Origin: Acetobacter sp. 46_36
Lineage (GTDB): Bacteria > Pseudomonadota > Alphaproteobacteria > RF32 > CAG-239
Length of the DNA stretch: 64,000 bases
Assembly: GCA_001917135.1 (NCBI GenBank)
Contig: MNTT01000015.1
Span: 1 to 64,000, forward strand
Reading direction: 5' to 3'
Shown here in pieces: positions 40,816 to 51,300 of this stretch (its first letter is position 1; each line of letters opens with the position of its first letter). The position numbers and the translations under genes were made by a program. The notes beneath the pieces are model-generated. The model worked only from the letters and a program-made list of their open reading frames with translations, had not been told where the DNA came from and searched no databases.

Positions 40816-42741
40816 ATGAGCAATAAAGTATTGGGTATTGACTTGGGTACGACAAACTCCTGTTTTGCCATCATGGAAGGCGGGGAACCGAAAGTACTTG
40901 AGAATTCCGAAGGCGCAAGAACAACTCCGTCTATGGTTGCGTTTACGGATACGGAAACGCTGGTAGGCTATCCGGCAAAGCGTCAGGCCGTTACCAACCC
41001 GGAAAATACGCTGTTTGCAATTAAGCGTTTGATTGGACGTCGTTTTGACTCGCCTGAAGTCGCCAAAGACAAAGAACTGGTTCCGTTCAAAATTATTGCC
41101 GGTGACAATGGCGATGCGTGGGTAGAAGCTAAGGGCAAAAAATATGCCCCGTCGCAAATTTCGGCAATCGTCTTGCAGAAAATCAAAGAATATGCCGAAA
41201 GCTATCTCGGCGAAAAAATTGAAAAAGCCGTCATTACCGTTCCTGCATATTTTAACGACTCACAGCGTCAGGCAACCAAAGACGCCGGCAAGATTGCAGG
41301 CCTTGACGTCCTGCGTATCATCAACGAACCTACTGCGGCAGCGCTTGCCTATGGTATGGACAAGAAAGCGTCCGGCACCATTGCGGTTTATGACCTGGGC
41401 GGCGGTACGTTCGATATTTCCATTTTGGAAATCGGCGACGGCGTTTTCGAAGTAAAGTCAACAAACGGCGATACTTTCCTCGGCGGTGAAGATTTTGACC
41501 AGCGTCTGGTAAATTATCTGGCCGACGAATTCAAAAAAGAAAACAACATTGACCTGAAGGCTGACCGGCTGGCTCTGCAACGTCTGAAAGAAGCTGCTGA
41601 AAAAGCCAAAATTGAATTGTCTTCAACAACGCAGACCGAAATCAACCTGCCGTTCATTACTGCTGATATGAGCACCGGCACCCCGATTCCGAAGCACCTG
41701 AATATGAAATTAACCCGTGCAAAACTGGAATCCATTGTTGACGACCTGATTGAAAAGACCGTTGAACCCTGCAAAAAGGCTATGGCTGACGCCGGAGTCA
41801 AACCGTCCGACATTAGCGAAGTCATTCTGGTCGGCGGTATGACCCGTATGCCGAAAGTACAGGAAAAAGTAAAGGAAATCTTTGGCAAAGAACCGCACAA
41901 AGGCGTTAACCCGGACGAAGTTGTTGCCGTCGGTGCCGCTATTCAGGGCGGCGTTTTGATGGGCGATGTCAAAGACGTTCTGTTGCTCGACGTTACCCCG
42001 CTGTCGCTGGGTATTGAAACGCTGGGCGGCGTCTTCACCCGCTTGATTGACCGCAATACGACAATCCCGACCCGCAAGTCGCAGGTATTCTCCACCGCCG
42101 AAGACGGACAGACAGCCGTAACTATTCGCGTCTTCCAGGGCGAACGCGAAATGGCTGCCGACAACAAACTGCTGGGTCAGTTCGACTTAGTCGGCATTCC
42201 GCCGGCACCGCGCGGCATGCCGCAGATTGAGGTTACTTTTGATATTGACGCCAACGGCATCGTTAACGTTTCCGCCAAAGATAAAGCGACCAACAAAGAA
42301 CAGGCTATCCGTATTCAGGCCTCCGGCGGTTTGTCTGATGCCGATATTGAAAAAATGGTCAAAGACGCCGAAGCGAATGCCGAAGCCGACAAGAAGAAAA
42401 AAGAGTTGATTGAAGCCAAGAATCAGGCCGAAAGCCTCATCCACACAACGGAAAAGACTTTGAAGGAAAACGCTGATAAAGTTTCCTCCGCTGACAAAGA
42501 GGCTATCGAATCTGCAATTACGGCCCTAAAAGGCGTAATTGAAGGCGATGACGCAGCGACAATCAAAGAAAAATCAGACGCTCTCATGCAGGCTTCCCTG
42601 AAACTGGGCGAAGCTATGTACAAAGCTCAGGGTGCAGCTGCCGGTGCCGGTAATGCACAGGGAGCTGAACAGGGCGCGCCTGAAGCCGAACCTAAAAAAG
42701 ACGACAACGTTGTTGACGCCGATTTTGAAGAAGTTAAATAA
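40816..42741 (+). CDS. dnaK: Chaperone protein DnaK (Hsp70)
   Basis: 641 residues, full length. ATPase domain opens KVLGIDLGTTNSCFAIMEGG and has IINEPTAAALAYG and VYDLGGGTFDISIL; substrate domain has LLLDVTPLSLGIETLGGVFT; the C-terminal lid ends with DDNVVDADFEEVK, a normal DnaK tail. Folds proteins with DnaJ and GrpE. No dnaJ follows; a terminator closes the unit, so dnaJ must be elsewhere. AAAAAGGATTTG precedes the ATG. Confidence 0.98.
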   Translation: MSNKVLGIDLGTTNSCFAIMEGGEPKVLENSEGARTTPSMVAFTDTETLVGYPAKRQAVTNPENTLFAIKRLIGRRFDSPEVAKDKELVPFKIIAGDNGDAWVEAKGKKYAPSQISAIVLQKIKEYAESYLGEKIEKAVITVPAYFNDSQRQATKDAGKIAGLDVLRIINEPTAAALAYGMDKKASGTIAVYDLGGGTFDISILEIGDGVFEVKSTNGDTFLGGEDFDQRLVNYLADEFKKENNIDLKADRLALQRLKEAAEKAKIELSSTTQTEINLPFITADMSTGTPIPKHLNMKLTRAKLESIVDDLIEKTVEPCKKAMADAGVKPSDISEVILVGGMTRMPKVQEKVKEIFGKEPHKGVNPDEVVAVGAAIQGGVLMGDVKDVLLLDVTPLSLGIETLGGVFTRLIDRNTTIPTRKSQVFSTAEDGQTAVTIRVFQGEREMAADNKLLGQFDLVGIPPAPRGMPQIEVTFDIDANGIVNVSAKDKATNKEQAIRIQASGGLSDADIEKMVKDAEANAEADKKKKELIEAKNQAESLIHTTEKTLKENADKVSSADKEAIESAITALKGVIEGDDAATIKEKSDALMQASLKLGEAMYKAQGAAAGAGNAQGAEQGAPEAEPKKDDNVVDADFEEVK

Positions 42742-42756
42742 ACAAACTTCAACCTC

Positions 42757-42789
42757 AAAAGCCGCAGGCACAAAACCTGCGGCTTTTTT
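42757..42789 (+). terminator. Rho-independent terminator of dnaK
   Basis: 12-base stem (42757-42768 with 42776-42787), 7-base loop, T-run, 15 bases after the dnaK stop. Confidence 0.92.
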
Positions 42790-42858
42790 ATTCCCTTTAC
42801 TTCGCTGTCTTGATAACGGCTTCATCACCGTTGTACGGCCTCCGGCCGCATAGCACCT

Positions 42859-43143
42859 CTACTCGCCCTGGTTCAGTCGTGCAAACTCCTGTTTCTGTTC
42901 ATCCGTCAGCATATTCCAGAATTCGCCGAAATACTTTTTTTCAATCTCAATAATCCGTTGTCTGCCGCTCTCAACCTCTTCCCAAATCGGCTGTACTTCA
43001 GCTTTAAGGTTCTCCTTCATCTCTCGCAGTTTCTGATTTTGTCCGGGAGTCAATCGCAACGCTTCCGCACTGATTTCCGCCGCCCCGGCGTTAAAACTCA
43101 GTCCCAGGCAGACAATCGCCGCCAAAACAGGTATTTTTATCAC
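42859..43143 (-). CDS. Spy/CpxP-like periplasmic protein (LTXXQ)
   Basis: 94 residues starting at GTG 43143; AAGGAG seven bases upstream decides it, since the ATG four bases earlier is out of frame and stops at once. Signal peptide IPVLAAIVCLGLSFNAGAA. The mature ~73-residue helical protein has two LTxxQ motifs (LTPGQNQKL and LTDEQKQEF), the mark of Spy/CpxP periplasmic chaperones and metal-stress proteins, though it is shorter than the ~160-residue family members. It is convergent with dnaK. Confidence 0.8.
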   Translation of the reverse strand: MIKIPVLAAIVCLGLSFNAGAAEISAEALRLTPGQNQKLREMKENLKAEVQPIWEEVESGRQRIIEIEKKYFGEFWNMLTDEQKQEFARLNQGE

Positions 43144-43288
43144 TTCATATCTCCTTGAACATCAAAACTAAACGCTTATATTTGAAAAAAGTTCGCATCT
43201 AAAAATACTTAAATAAAGTCTGTCTAACATAGCTCACATAATAGGAAACAACACGGTAAAGTTCATCTAACAAGGATATATTAACGCC

Positions 43289-44245
43289 ATGCAAAAAAAC
43301 TTCAACGGATATTTATTCGCCCTGTTTGCAATTTTCTTCTGGAGTTTCAACGTCATCTATTCCAAATATTTATCCGGCAAGCTCACTCCGTTTGAAATTT
43401 CGTTTATCCGCTGGCTGATACCCAGTCTGCTTTTTCTTCCCTTTATCGGCAAAACTGTTTGGACATACCGCCGGAAATACCTTAAAGTCTGGCCCCTCAT
43501 ACTGGCTATGTCATTCACCGGTTTGGGTTTTCAAAACACTTTTGTATATTATGCCGGACACACGTCCAATGCGGTCGATATGGCATTAATCGGCGCCTCA
43601 AGCCCGGTATTTCTGCTTATTTTCTCAGCCCTTCTCTTGCACAAGAGAATTACCTTTTTCCAGATTATCGGCATAATATGCGCATTAGCCGGCGTTGCCG
43701 CCGTCATCCTTGATGGTAGCTTTACCGATTTAAGCAGAATAACCCTCACCACCGGCGATTTCTGGATGCTCTGCGCCGCCGTATCTTTTGCCGTCTACGC
43801 CATAGTTCAGAAAAAGATTCCGCCGGAGTTGCCGCCTATCGCCACGTTTACTCTGGCAATCTGTATTTCTACCATACTGTTCCTGCCGCTCGCAGCTTTT
43901 GATTTCACTAACGTTCCTCTCTCCCCTCTGACCAAAACAGACATTATGATTTTAATTGTTCTTGCCGTATTCAACTCCGGTATCGCCTACCTCTCCTGGA
44001 ACAAAGCCCTCCGTCTTATCGGAACGGTCAAAACCGGAACTCTGTATTATCTGATGCCGGTATTTTCCACCATTGAAGCTTACGTTCTGTTAAATGAACA
44101 AATATATTCAAGCCAGATTTACGGAGCCGTTTTGGTTATCGCCGGAATTGTCATCAGCAACATTTCCCCTTCTTCCCGCGTAAATGCCGTCGCGCAGTCC
44201 GCTCCGTTTCAGTCCGCCCTCCCCCAAAAAACACCGCGGTCATAA
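43289..44245 (+). CDS. EamA-family transporter (DMT superfamily)
   Basis: 318 residues, ten transmembrane helices in two EamA repeats: the first opens FNGYLFALFAIFFWSFNVIY and ends near ICALAGVAAVIL, the second (about 148-290) has SFAVYAIVQKKIP and the ending GAVLVIAGIVISNI. Such carriers export amino acids or other metabolites; substrate not predictable. AAGGATATATTAACGCC precedes the ATG. Not linked by an operon to ugd, which starts 101 bases later. Confidence 0.88.
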   Translation: MQKNFNGYLFALFAIFFWSFNVIYSKYLSGKLTPFEISFIRWLIPSLLFLPFIGKTVWTYRRKYLKVWPLILAMSFTGLGFQNTFVYYAGHTSNAVDMALIGASSPVFLLIFSALLLHKRITFFQIIGIICALAGVAAVILDGSFTDLSRITLTTGDFWMLCAAVSFAVYAIVQKKIPPELPPIATFTLAICISTILFLPLAAFDFTNVPLSPLTKTDIMILIVLAVFNSGIAYLSWNKALRLIGTVKTGTLYYLMPVFSTIEAYVLLNEQIYSSQIYGAVLVIAGIVISNISPSSRVNAVAQSAPFQSALPQKTPRS

Positions 44246-44346
44246 CATTTTCAAATGCGGACGATTATAAACACCGCTATTTTAACGCTTGCAAATCTCC
44301 CACAATCTTTTAACATAGACCTGCTGAACATTTAGGGAGATTTATA

Positions 44347-45651
44347 ATGAAAATAACAGTTATCGGCACCGGATATGTCGGCCTCCCGACCGGTGTAGGC
44401 TTAGCCGAATTGGGCAACGAAGTCGTCTGCCTTGATATTGACGAAAAAAAAATCAATACGTTAAAATCCGGAAAAGTAACCATTTTTGAAGAAGGGCTGG
44501 AAGAACTTTTCCAAAAAAACACCGCCAACGGAAAAGTTCGGTTTTCTACGTCCTTTGCCGAAAGCATTCCCGCTGCGGATTTGGTTATTCTCGCCGTCGG
44601 CACCCCGCCAAACCCGATAACCAAAGAAGCGGACATGAAATATATCAAAGCCGCCGCCGAAGAACTCGCGCACCACCTTCAGGGATATACGGTAATCGCA
44701 GTTAAGTCCACCGTCCCCGTCAATACCGGCGACGCTGTAGAAAGTATTATTCGCCGCGAAAACCCGACAGCCGAATTTGATGTAATTTCCCTGCCGGAAT
44801 TTCTGCGTGAAGGCTTCGCCGTACACGACTTCTTCCATCCGGACCGGATTATCGTCGGCGCGAATTCCGAACGAGCCAAGAATCTCATCGCCGAACTTTA
44901 TGCCCCGTTTAAAGACAAATGCACTATTCTCTATGTGTCGCGCCAGTCTTCCGAAACGATAAAATACGCTTCAAACGCCTTTCTCGCCATGAAAATCCAA
45001 TATATTAACGAGATGGCCGACTTTTGCGAAACATCGGGCGCAGACATTTATGAAGTCGCCCAGGGCATGGGACTGGACAGCCGTATCGGTGCCAAATTCC
45101 TCGTTCCCGGCCCCGGTTACGGCGGTTTCTGCTTCCCGAAGGATACGAACGCCATGGCTTATATGGGTAAATTCAACGGCGTTGACCTGTCGCTGATTGA
45201 AACCACCATAAAAAGCAACGAACGCCGTAAAATCAATATGGCCAAACGCATACTTGATATGGTCTCGGACAAGAAAAATCCGACAATAGCCGTCCTCGGC
45301 AGCGCTTTTAAGGGCGGAACCGACGACTGCCGGGAATCTCCCGCCTTGCAGATTATTGAAATTATGCTTGCGCACGATGTCAGCATCAGGCTCTACGATC
45401 CTGAAGCTATGCCAAACACCAAAGCAATCCTAGGCAATATAGTAACCTACTGCAATTCGGCTTATGAAGCTATCGGCGGCGCCGACGCGCTTGCCGTTCT
45501 GACCGACTGGCAGGAATTTAAAGAGCTGGATTTGGAAAAGATTAAAATGCTGCTGACCCGTCCGCAAATTGCCGACTATCGCAACGTCTTTGACTGCCGG
45601 CTGGCCAAAGAACTCGGATTTGAAATAAAAAGTCTTGGCCGCAGACTGTAA
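44347..45651 (+). CDS. ugd: UDP-glucose 6-dehydrogenase
   Basis: 434 residues. NAD-binding GTGYVGLPTGVGLAELG at residues 7-23, substrate motifs LPEFLREGFAVHDFFHPDRI and catalytic Cys262 in GYGGFCFPKDT, then the C-terminal UDP-binding domain. Oxidises UDP-glucose to UDP-glucuronate for surface polysaccharides, which agrees with the glycosyltransferase genes around. AGGGAG precedes the ATG. Single gene with a terminator. Confidence 0.94.
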   Translation: MKITVIGTGYVGLPTGVGLAELGNEVVCLDIDEKKINTLKSGKVTIFEEGLEELFQKNTANGKVRFSTSFAESIPAADLVILAVGTPPNPITKEADMKYIKAAAEELAHHLQGYTVIAVKSTVPVNTGDAVESIIRRENPTAEFDVISLPEFLREGFAVHDFFHPDRIIVGANSERAKNLIAELYAPFKDKCTILYVSRQSSETIKYASNAFLAMKIQYINEMADFCETSGADIYEVAQGMGLDSRIGAKFLVPGPGYGGFCFPKDTNAMAYMGKFNGVDLSLIETTIKSNERRKINMAKRILDMVSDKKNPTIAVLGSAFKGGTDDCRESPALQIIEIMLAHDVSIRLYDPEAMPNTKAILGNIVTYCNSAYEAIGGADALAVLTDWQEFKELDLEKIKMLLTRPQIADYRNVFDCRLAKELGFEIKSLGRRL

Positions 45652-45673
45652 TTTTAAATCCCCGCAATCAGCA

Positions 45674-45699
45674 AAAAGGCACCTAAAAGGTGCCTTTTC
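45674..45699 (+). terminator. Rho-independent terminator of ugd
   Basis: 11-base stem AAAAGGCACCT/AGGTGCCTTTT with a 3-base loop, 22 bases past the stop. Confidence 0.82.
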
Positions 45700-45822
45700 T
45701 GATATTCAAAAGCAAATATGCCGCCATTTCCCTCCAAGCGTATCTCTTAACCTTCAGCTTTTCTCTCACATTTTCAGAGATATTTCATAACATCGAACCT
45801 GTAACGAAATTCACCATAAAAA

Positions 45823-47340
45823 TTAATATGCTTCATTAATCAGTTTCAATTCTTCCTCAGACATCAAAACCGGATCTTTGCCATGGTTAAGGCTGTATCC
45901 TTTAATCGCCTCATCTTTATTAAACAGGACTTTCGCCATCAGCGTGCCGTCTTCATTATACGCATCAAGCATACCGTGTTTTTTGCCTTTTTCATACGTA
46001 ACTTCGCCCATCAGTTCGCCACCCGGATAGTATCGTTTAACTTTACCTTCTTTGCGGTTATTGACATACGGAATTTCATACGACAGATTGCCTGCCGTAT
46101 CATATACCAGCGTAAGCCCTTCCAAAATGCCGTTCGCATAACTCGCCGTAGACTTAACTTTGCCGTCTTCATAAAATTCCTTGTATTCGCCGTCAAGCAC
46201 GTCTTTTACATAATTGCTCTCGGCAACAAGGCGGCCATTTTTATCATAATCCTTCTGCGTCCCGTCTTTTTTCCCGTCCTTATAATTCGCCTCAGCCGAA
46301 AGTTTACCGTCCTGGTCATAAAATTTGGCCGTTCCGTTGGCAACTGCATCAACATACGTCATCTCCATTTTGAGCCCCGACGTCTCATAATATTCTCGGC
46401 CGACGCCGTTGACTATCCCGTCCACATAAGGCATTTCCGTCTTAACTGCTCCGCTCTCAAAATACTCGGTTTCGGTTCCGTTCTTCAAATCATTCTGATA
46501 ATTGGCCGCCAGTTTGACTTTGCCGTCAGGATAATAGGCCTTCGCGGCTCCGTCCCGGATGCTGTCTTTATAATTTACCGTCAGGTCAAGCGTTCCGTCT
46601 TCTTTATAAAAAGCGCCTTCCCCCTCTATTTTGTCATCTTTATACGGAATAACCGCCGCCAGCTTGCCATCTTCGTAATAATTTTGCATATTGCCGTTTT
46701 TCCGGCCGAATTCATAAAGGATACGCGACTTCAAATTGCCGCTTTTATAATAAACGTTCCTTTCGCCGACGATAATATCTCCGCTGTACCGCAACTCCTC
46801 GGCAACACTGCCGTCATAAAAATAAACCGTGGCAGCCCCCTCTTTCTTCCCGTCGGCATAAGCATAAACTTCCTTCAAACTGCCGTCTTCGTAATAAGAT
46901 TTAGCCGGACCGCTGCGAACGTCAGCATCATACGATATCCTTTCTTTGACATTGCCATTCTCAAAAAAAGTTCGCATCACGCCGTTTATCTTTCCGTTCC
47001 GATAAGGAATTTTCTCTTTCAGACGCCCGTCTTCATAATATACCAGAGCAATCCCTTCCGCTTTGCCGTCAACAAACGGCATATCCGCTTCTTTTACGCC
47101 TTTCTCGTTATATAGGGAACCTACGCCGTTTAATATCCCGTTCACGTAAGGCATCAGGCTTTTGCGAATATTGTTTTCATAAAAAACTTCGTATGTTCCG
47201 GTTACCGGATCGCCGTTAATATCATATAAAACGCCGTTCACCAAACGCGTATCGTCTTCCTTATAGGTATAACCGGCCAGAACCGGATTGGTTCCCAACA
47301 GCACAAAGCCCAACAACAAACAAAACGGCCGCAAATTCAT
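45823..47340 (-). CDS. Exported MORN/YwqK-type repeat protein
   Basis: 505 residues. Signal peptide (MNLRPFCLLLGFVLLGTNPVLA), then about twenty repeats of some 23 residues of the form YYEDGxLKxxxxYxDGKxxG (for example YYEDGRLKEKIPYRNGKING), the MORN_2 repeats of YwqK-type proteins. Databases often label such proteins antitoxins by homology to YwqK; here a signal peptide and the length make a periplasmic or outer-membrane repeat scaffold more likely. No toxin gene is adjacent. Weak ribosome binding site. Confidence 0.82.
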   Translation of the reverse strand: MNLRPFCLLLGFVLLGTNPVLAGYTYKEDDTRLVNGVLYDINGDPVTGTYEVFYENNIRKSLMPYVNGILNGVGSLYNEKGVKEADMPFVDGKAEGIALVYYEDGRLKEKIPYRNGKINGVMRTFFENGNVKERISYDADVRSGPAKSYYEDGSLKEVYAYADGKKEGAATVYFYDGSVAEELRYSGDIIVGERNVYYKSGNLKSRILYEFGRKNGNMQNYYEDGKLAAVIPYKDDKIEGEGAFYKEDGTLDLTVNYKDSIRDGAAKAYYPDGKVKLAANYQNDLKNGTETEYFESGAVKTEMPYVDGIVNGVGREYYETSGLKMEMTYVDAVANGTAKFYDQDGKLSAEANYKDGKKDGTQKDYDKNGRLVAESNYVKDVLDGEYKEFYEDGKVKSTASYANGILEGLTLVYDTAGNLSYEIPYVNNRKEGKVKRYYPGGELMGEVTYEKGKKHGMLDAYNEDGTLMAKVLFNKDEAIKGYSLNHGKDPVLMSEEELKLINEAY

Positions 47341-47476
47341 GGAAGTACCCCTGCTTAAACTTACTTTTAGCTGAATTCTAAACCATAGCCCGGCGTATAA
47401 TCAAGGCAAAAAGACGTTTTGACCACATCATAAAAGAATAGAAAACTTAAATATCCTCCGTAGCAGTGCCGACAGT

Positions 47477-48238
47477 CTATTCCCCAGGCAGGATGCCGTC
47501 ATTTTTGCTGTCCTCTGGCTGCATCTTATATAAAACAAGCAAGACAACTGCCACTATTATGATAAACGTATACCAACCGGTCAGGCCAAATCCCGTCCCG
47601 ACAAAGTATGACCCTAACTCCGTCACCGCAGCCGTCATCGCGCTCAGGCGCATTAATCCGCTCATATTAAGCATTTCCGGCTTTTTCATCACTTTAAGAG
47701 CAACCCGGCCGAGAAGTGCCGCCAGCCATGTTTTCAAGAGCAGCGTCAAGAAGTACATCGCCACTAAAATCATAGCTGCAAAAGAAGAAACGTAACCGAC
47801 AACTCCGTCCATTATTTCGGCAAAATTTTCCTTGGTCAAAACACCGTCCTGCTGCGTCTGCAAATTTAACCGGCGGATTTGGTCTGCCGTAACGGCATAA
47901 ACCGTATCGGTTGTAATAAATAAGCCTTGCGGTTCCGTCGGCACCGAAGAAACCTCATTTCTTGTATCCAGAACTACCGGAAACAAATCCTTTTTTTCTC
48001 CTTTGCCGCCAAAATCAAGCTCAATGCGTTTATACGCATTGGCAGGTTCGACGATTTTTCCGCCCTTGACCGTAATCGGCAGAAATTCATTCGCCACCAG
48101 CACCACCTCTGGCTTTATTTCCGTATAGGCGCTTTTCAGCGAAATCATCAAAAACATCGTTGCCAAAACGGCAGAGGCCAACAGGAACAAAAGCCCGATG
48201 CCCTTTCCCCGCCTTATATACAATTTGATTTTTTCCAT
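47477..48238 (-). CDS. Inner-membrane protein with periplasmic domain (DUF1189-like)
   Basis: 253 residues from ATG 48238 (AAGGAG about seven bases upstream; the earlier ATG lacks a site). One helix near the N-terminus (RGKGIGLLFLLASAVLATMF), a ~120-residue extracytoplasmic part with LFPVVLDTRNEVSSVPTEPQ and GLFITTDTVYAV, then four helices (from about 150). The layout and the sequence LDT...GLFITTDTVY resemble DUF1189 proteins; I am not certain of the family. Function unknown. Confidence 0.6.
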   Translation of the reverse strand: MEKIKLYIRRGKGIGLLFLLASAVLATMFLMISLKSAYTEIKPEVVLVANEFLPITVKGGKIVEPANAYKRIELDFGGKGEKKDLFPVVLDTRNEVSSVPTEPQGLFITTDTVYAVTADQIRRLNLQTQQDGVLTKENFAEIMDGVVGYVSSFAAMILVAMYFLTLLLKTWLAALLGRVALKVMKKPEMLNMSGLMRLSAMTAAVTELGSYFVGTGFGLTGWYTFIIIVAVVLLVLYKMQPEDSKNDGILPGE

Positions 48239-48306
48239 CTGGATACTCCTTAACGTCAACCTGTGCAGATTAAATACAACTTTTTATTTAAAGATACAAG
48301 CTCTAA

Positions 48307-51300
48307 TTAAAATTTGTACTGCATACCTGCATCAATCAACAAAGCGTCACTGCCTCCGGCTTCCTGTTCAATATTGCCGTAAAGCATGATATCTTTGTAA
48401 TTATAGTTGACCCGTGCGGAAAAGACCGTCCTGTTGTCATCAGAAACATTGCGGAGTTTATACTTGCCGTTAAGCCCGTTCAGCGAGATATCTGTTCCGT
48501 CATCCGGATCCATAAACTCGACATAATAAACGCCTCCGATTTGAATTCCCAGACGGCTGTCTTCGGAAAACTTGATTTCTTTGGTCAGATACGCGCCCAG
48601 CCCGCCTTCCAGCGACAGAGCGTTCCCGCTGTCGGAATGCAGGGCACCTTCGGCATTGCCCTCATCGTATCCGTCCTGATAAATGCCCAGGAAATTCAAT
48701 TCTGCCAACGGTTCAAACGTAAACCCGTATCCCAGATTCATGCTGTGCCGGACTTCATTGCTCAAACCGTACTGATATTCCGTAAAGTCGGAAGAAAATT
48801 TGCCCAGCGCTGTCAGGCGGTCATACGAACCGTCGGCATACCCCGCATACAGCTTGGAATACCAGCGGGTTCCGTTGCCGAAGTCATATCCCAACGGCAT
48901 CCAAAGGCCGAAAATATTGCTCTTGCGGCTGAAACCGTTGTCATAATCGCTTTTCAAATTGGCAATGCTCGCTCCCATTCCGTATACCAGCCCATTGCCT
49001 GCCTGTCCTTTCAGCATGCCGTATGCCGCATGAACCTCGCCGTCGCTGCCTTCCAGCGTTCCGTCGGAATCCGTCGAAATGTCAATATGTTTATAGCCGC
49101 CAATATAATTTTCATCAGGACGGTTAAACAGATTGTCGTTAAACTGCCTGCTCAGGCTCCGATAAACCAAAGCGTCTTCGCGGCGGAAATTCGGCAGCAC
49201 GTCTTTGCCGAAAAGATTGTCCGATGCTCCCTGCAAATCCGCTTTCGTCCCTGCTTGTTTCAAACTGTCAAAAATAGCGCTTCCGTTTTCATCGGCATAA
49301 TTGTTTTCCAGAAGCTCCGCCATTTCGCCGTCAGTTAAAAGTTCGTCAAAATCCTTCCGATTCAGGACAACGTCATATCCGCCGTTCTCATTCTTCTGCG
49401 AGTTCGCTTCAAACATCGCCGATTTAGATTTCAAGTTCAAATCATTTATATTTTCCGCCTGCAGCGAACCGGACAAAACGTATTCATCGCCAAAACTGCC
49501 CATAACCGTTTTTTCCGAAACGCTCATATCTCCGGACAACGCATCGGCAAAAAAGCGTCCGCCCTGCCCCAGAATTATTTCGCCGCCCATATCGTTCAAA
49601 TCAACAGACGCCCTGTTGGTACCTTCTCCATAAATATCTACTGCGGAACCGTCTTCGACAATGGCGTCCGATGTGCCGTTAAAGCTGATGTTGCCCGTAT
49701 TTTCAAGCGAAGCGCCTTTTTCCAGATAAATGCCCGTCCCTTTTTCGGCACCCGTGATTGTTATGTCGCCGCTGTTAATCACTTGCGCGCCGCTTTCGGC
49801 ATAAATACCGTACGCCGTCCCGCCCGTAGCGCCGTCGGGATTATGTACCGTTCCGTCTTCCGCATCGGTATGCGCCTGACGATATATGTTGATTTTTCCG
49901 CGGTTGAGAATGTTAGACCCGGCGCCGCCGTATATGCCGACTGCCGTTCCGTCGCCCAGATTGTTTATATTGATTTCTCCCGTATTTTCAATATGGCTCC
50001 TTTGCCCGCCGCGTAATCCGGTCGTCACACCGCTGCCGGTATTAACCAGATTAATCACTGACTGGGCACCGTTATCCGAGTTGTTGGCAATAATCGGCTG
50101 CTGTTCGCCTTCGGCTCCGTCATAAGCCTCCGGCGTATACATTCCGTAAACGTTTCCGTTGCCGTAATTGGCTATGTTTATCGTTCCCTTGGCTTTGCCG
50201 TCCGGATTTCCCTCTTCGTCCTGTCCGCCGTAAGACATGGCGTTAAACAGCTGTTCTCCGCCGTACATGCCATAAACATCGCCGTCTCCCTCATTTTTGA
50301 TGTTAATAGTCCCTTCAACGTTGTCTCCGCCGCCGGAAGCATAAGCGTTAAACGCAAACCAGTTGGCAAGTTTCTGCCCCGTATCCGGCTGTCCTACGCC
50401 CGGAATATCGTCTTTGCTTATCATCATGCCGTAAACGTCGCCGTTTCCTTTGCTGTACAAATCAATCACGCCTGTAACATTATGCCCCAAAAATGCCGAA
50501 ACTGCATTCGTTGCCGTCGAATATCCGCTGAGGCCGTATATGTTTCCGTCACCGCGTATGGTAATGGAACCGTATGCATTCCCGCCGTAATCAGCCCGTG
50601 CATTATAAGCGCGGACATCGCCGAATATGCCGAAAGTGCTGCCGCCGCCAGTATGCGTGATGTCAATATTGCCAATGGCCGTTCCCTGATAAAAAGCCCG
50701 CGCATTATACCCTTCTTTTAATTCAGTTACATCATCCACCCTGGAAAATACGCCATAGACGGAACCACTGCCTTCATCGGTAATGGTTATGTTTCCCGTT
50801 CCTTCTTTTTTGGGATTTTGTTTGCCTTCATACTCGCCGATAACATAAGAGTTATATACGTTGCCAAAACCATAAACGCCGTACACATTCCCATTGCCCT
50901 TGTTCTTCAAAAAAATCGACGCTTCATCATCAGGATATTTGGGCGAAGAATACAGGTTAAATACGTCCTCTTCTTCCGAATAAATGCCGTACAAATCATC
51001 ATCGTTTTCATTATCTACAACAACATCGCCGTCAGCGACGCACAAATTCCCCTGCAGATGGGTATTCGGCGGACAAACTATCGGCACGCACTGGCCGTCT
51101 ACCATCTTCTGTCCCGTCGGGCACTCTCCGTCTACCACACATTCGTTGCCCACCAGATGGCTGCCTTCCGGACATTCTATCGGCCGGCATTCCCCGTCTA
51201 CAAACTCTTCCCCCGTGCCGCAGGGATTTCCCCCGCCGGAAGAACTCCCCCCGTCATCATCAGCCCACAAAGCCACCGCTGTAGCCGCTCCTGCTACCGC

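Noticed and set aside
45883..47115. 410-residue open frame on plus opposite the MORN-repeat gene
   Set aside because: Periodic shadow of the repeats (FFxxFIRN-type units); no start signals.
45823..48238. Toxin-antitoxin pair (YwqK-like plus neighbour)
   Set aside because: The repeat protein has a signal peptide and the neighbour is a multi-helix membrane protein; nothing supports a toxin.
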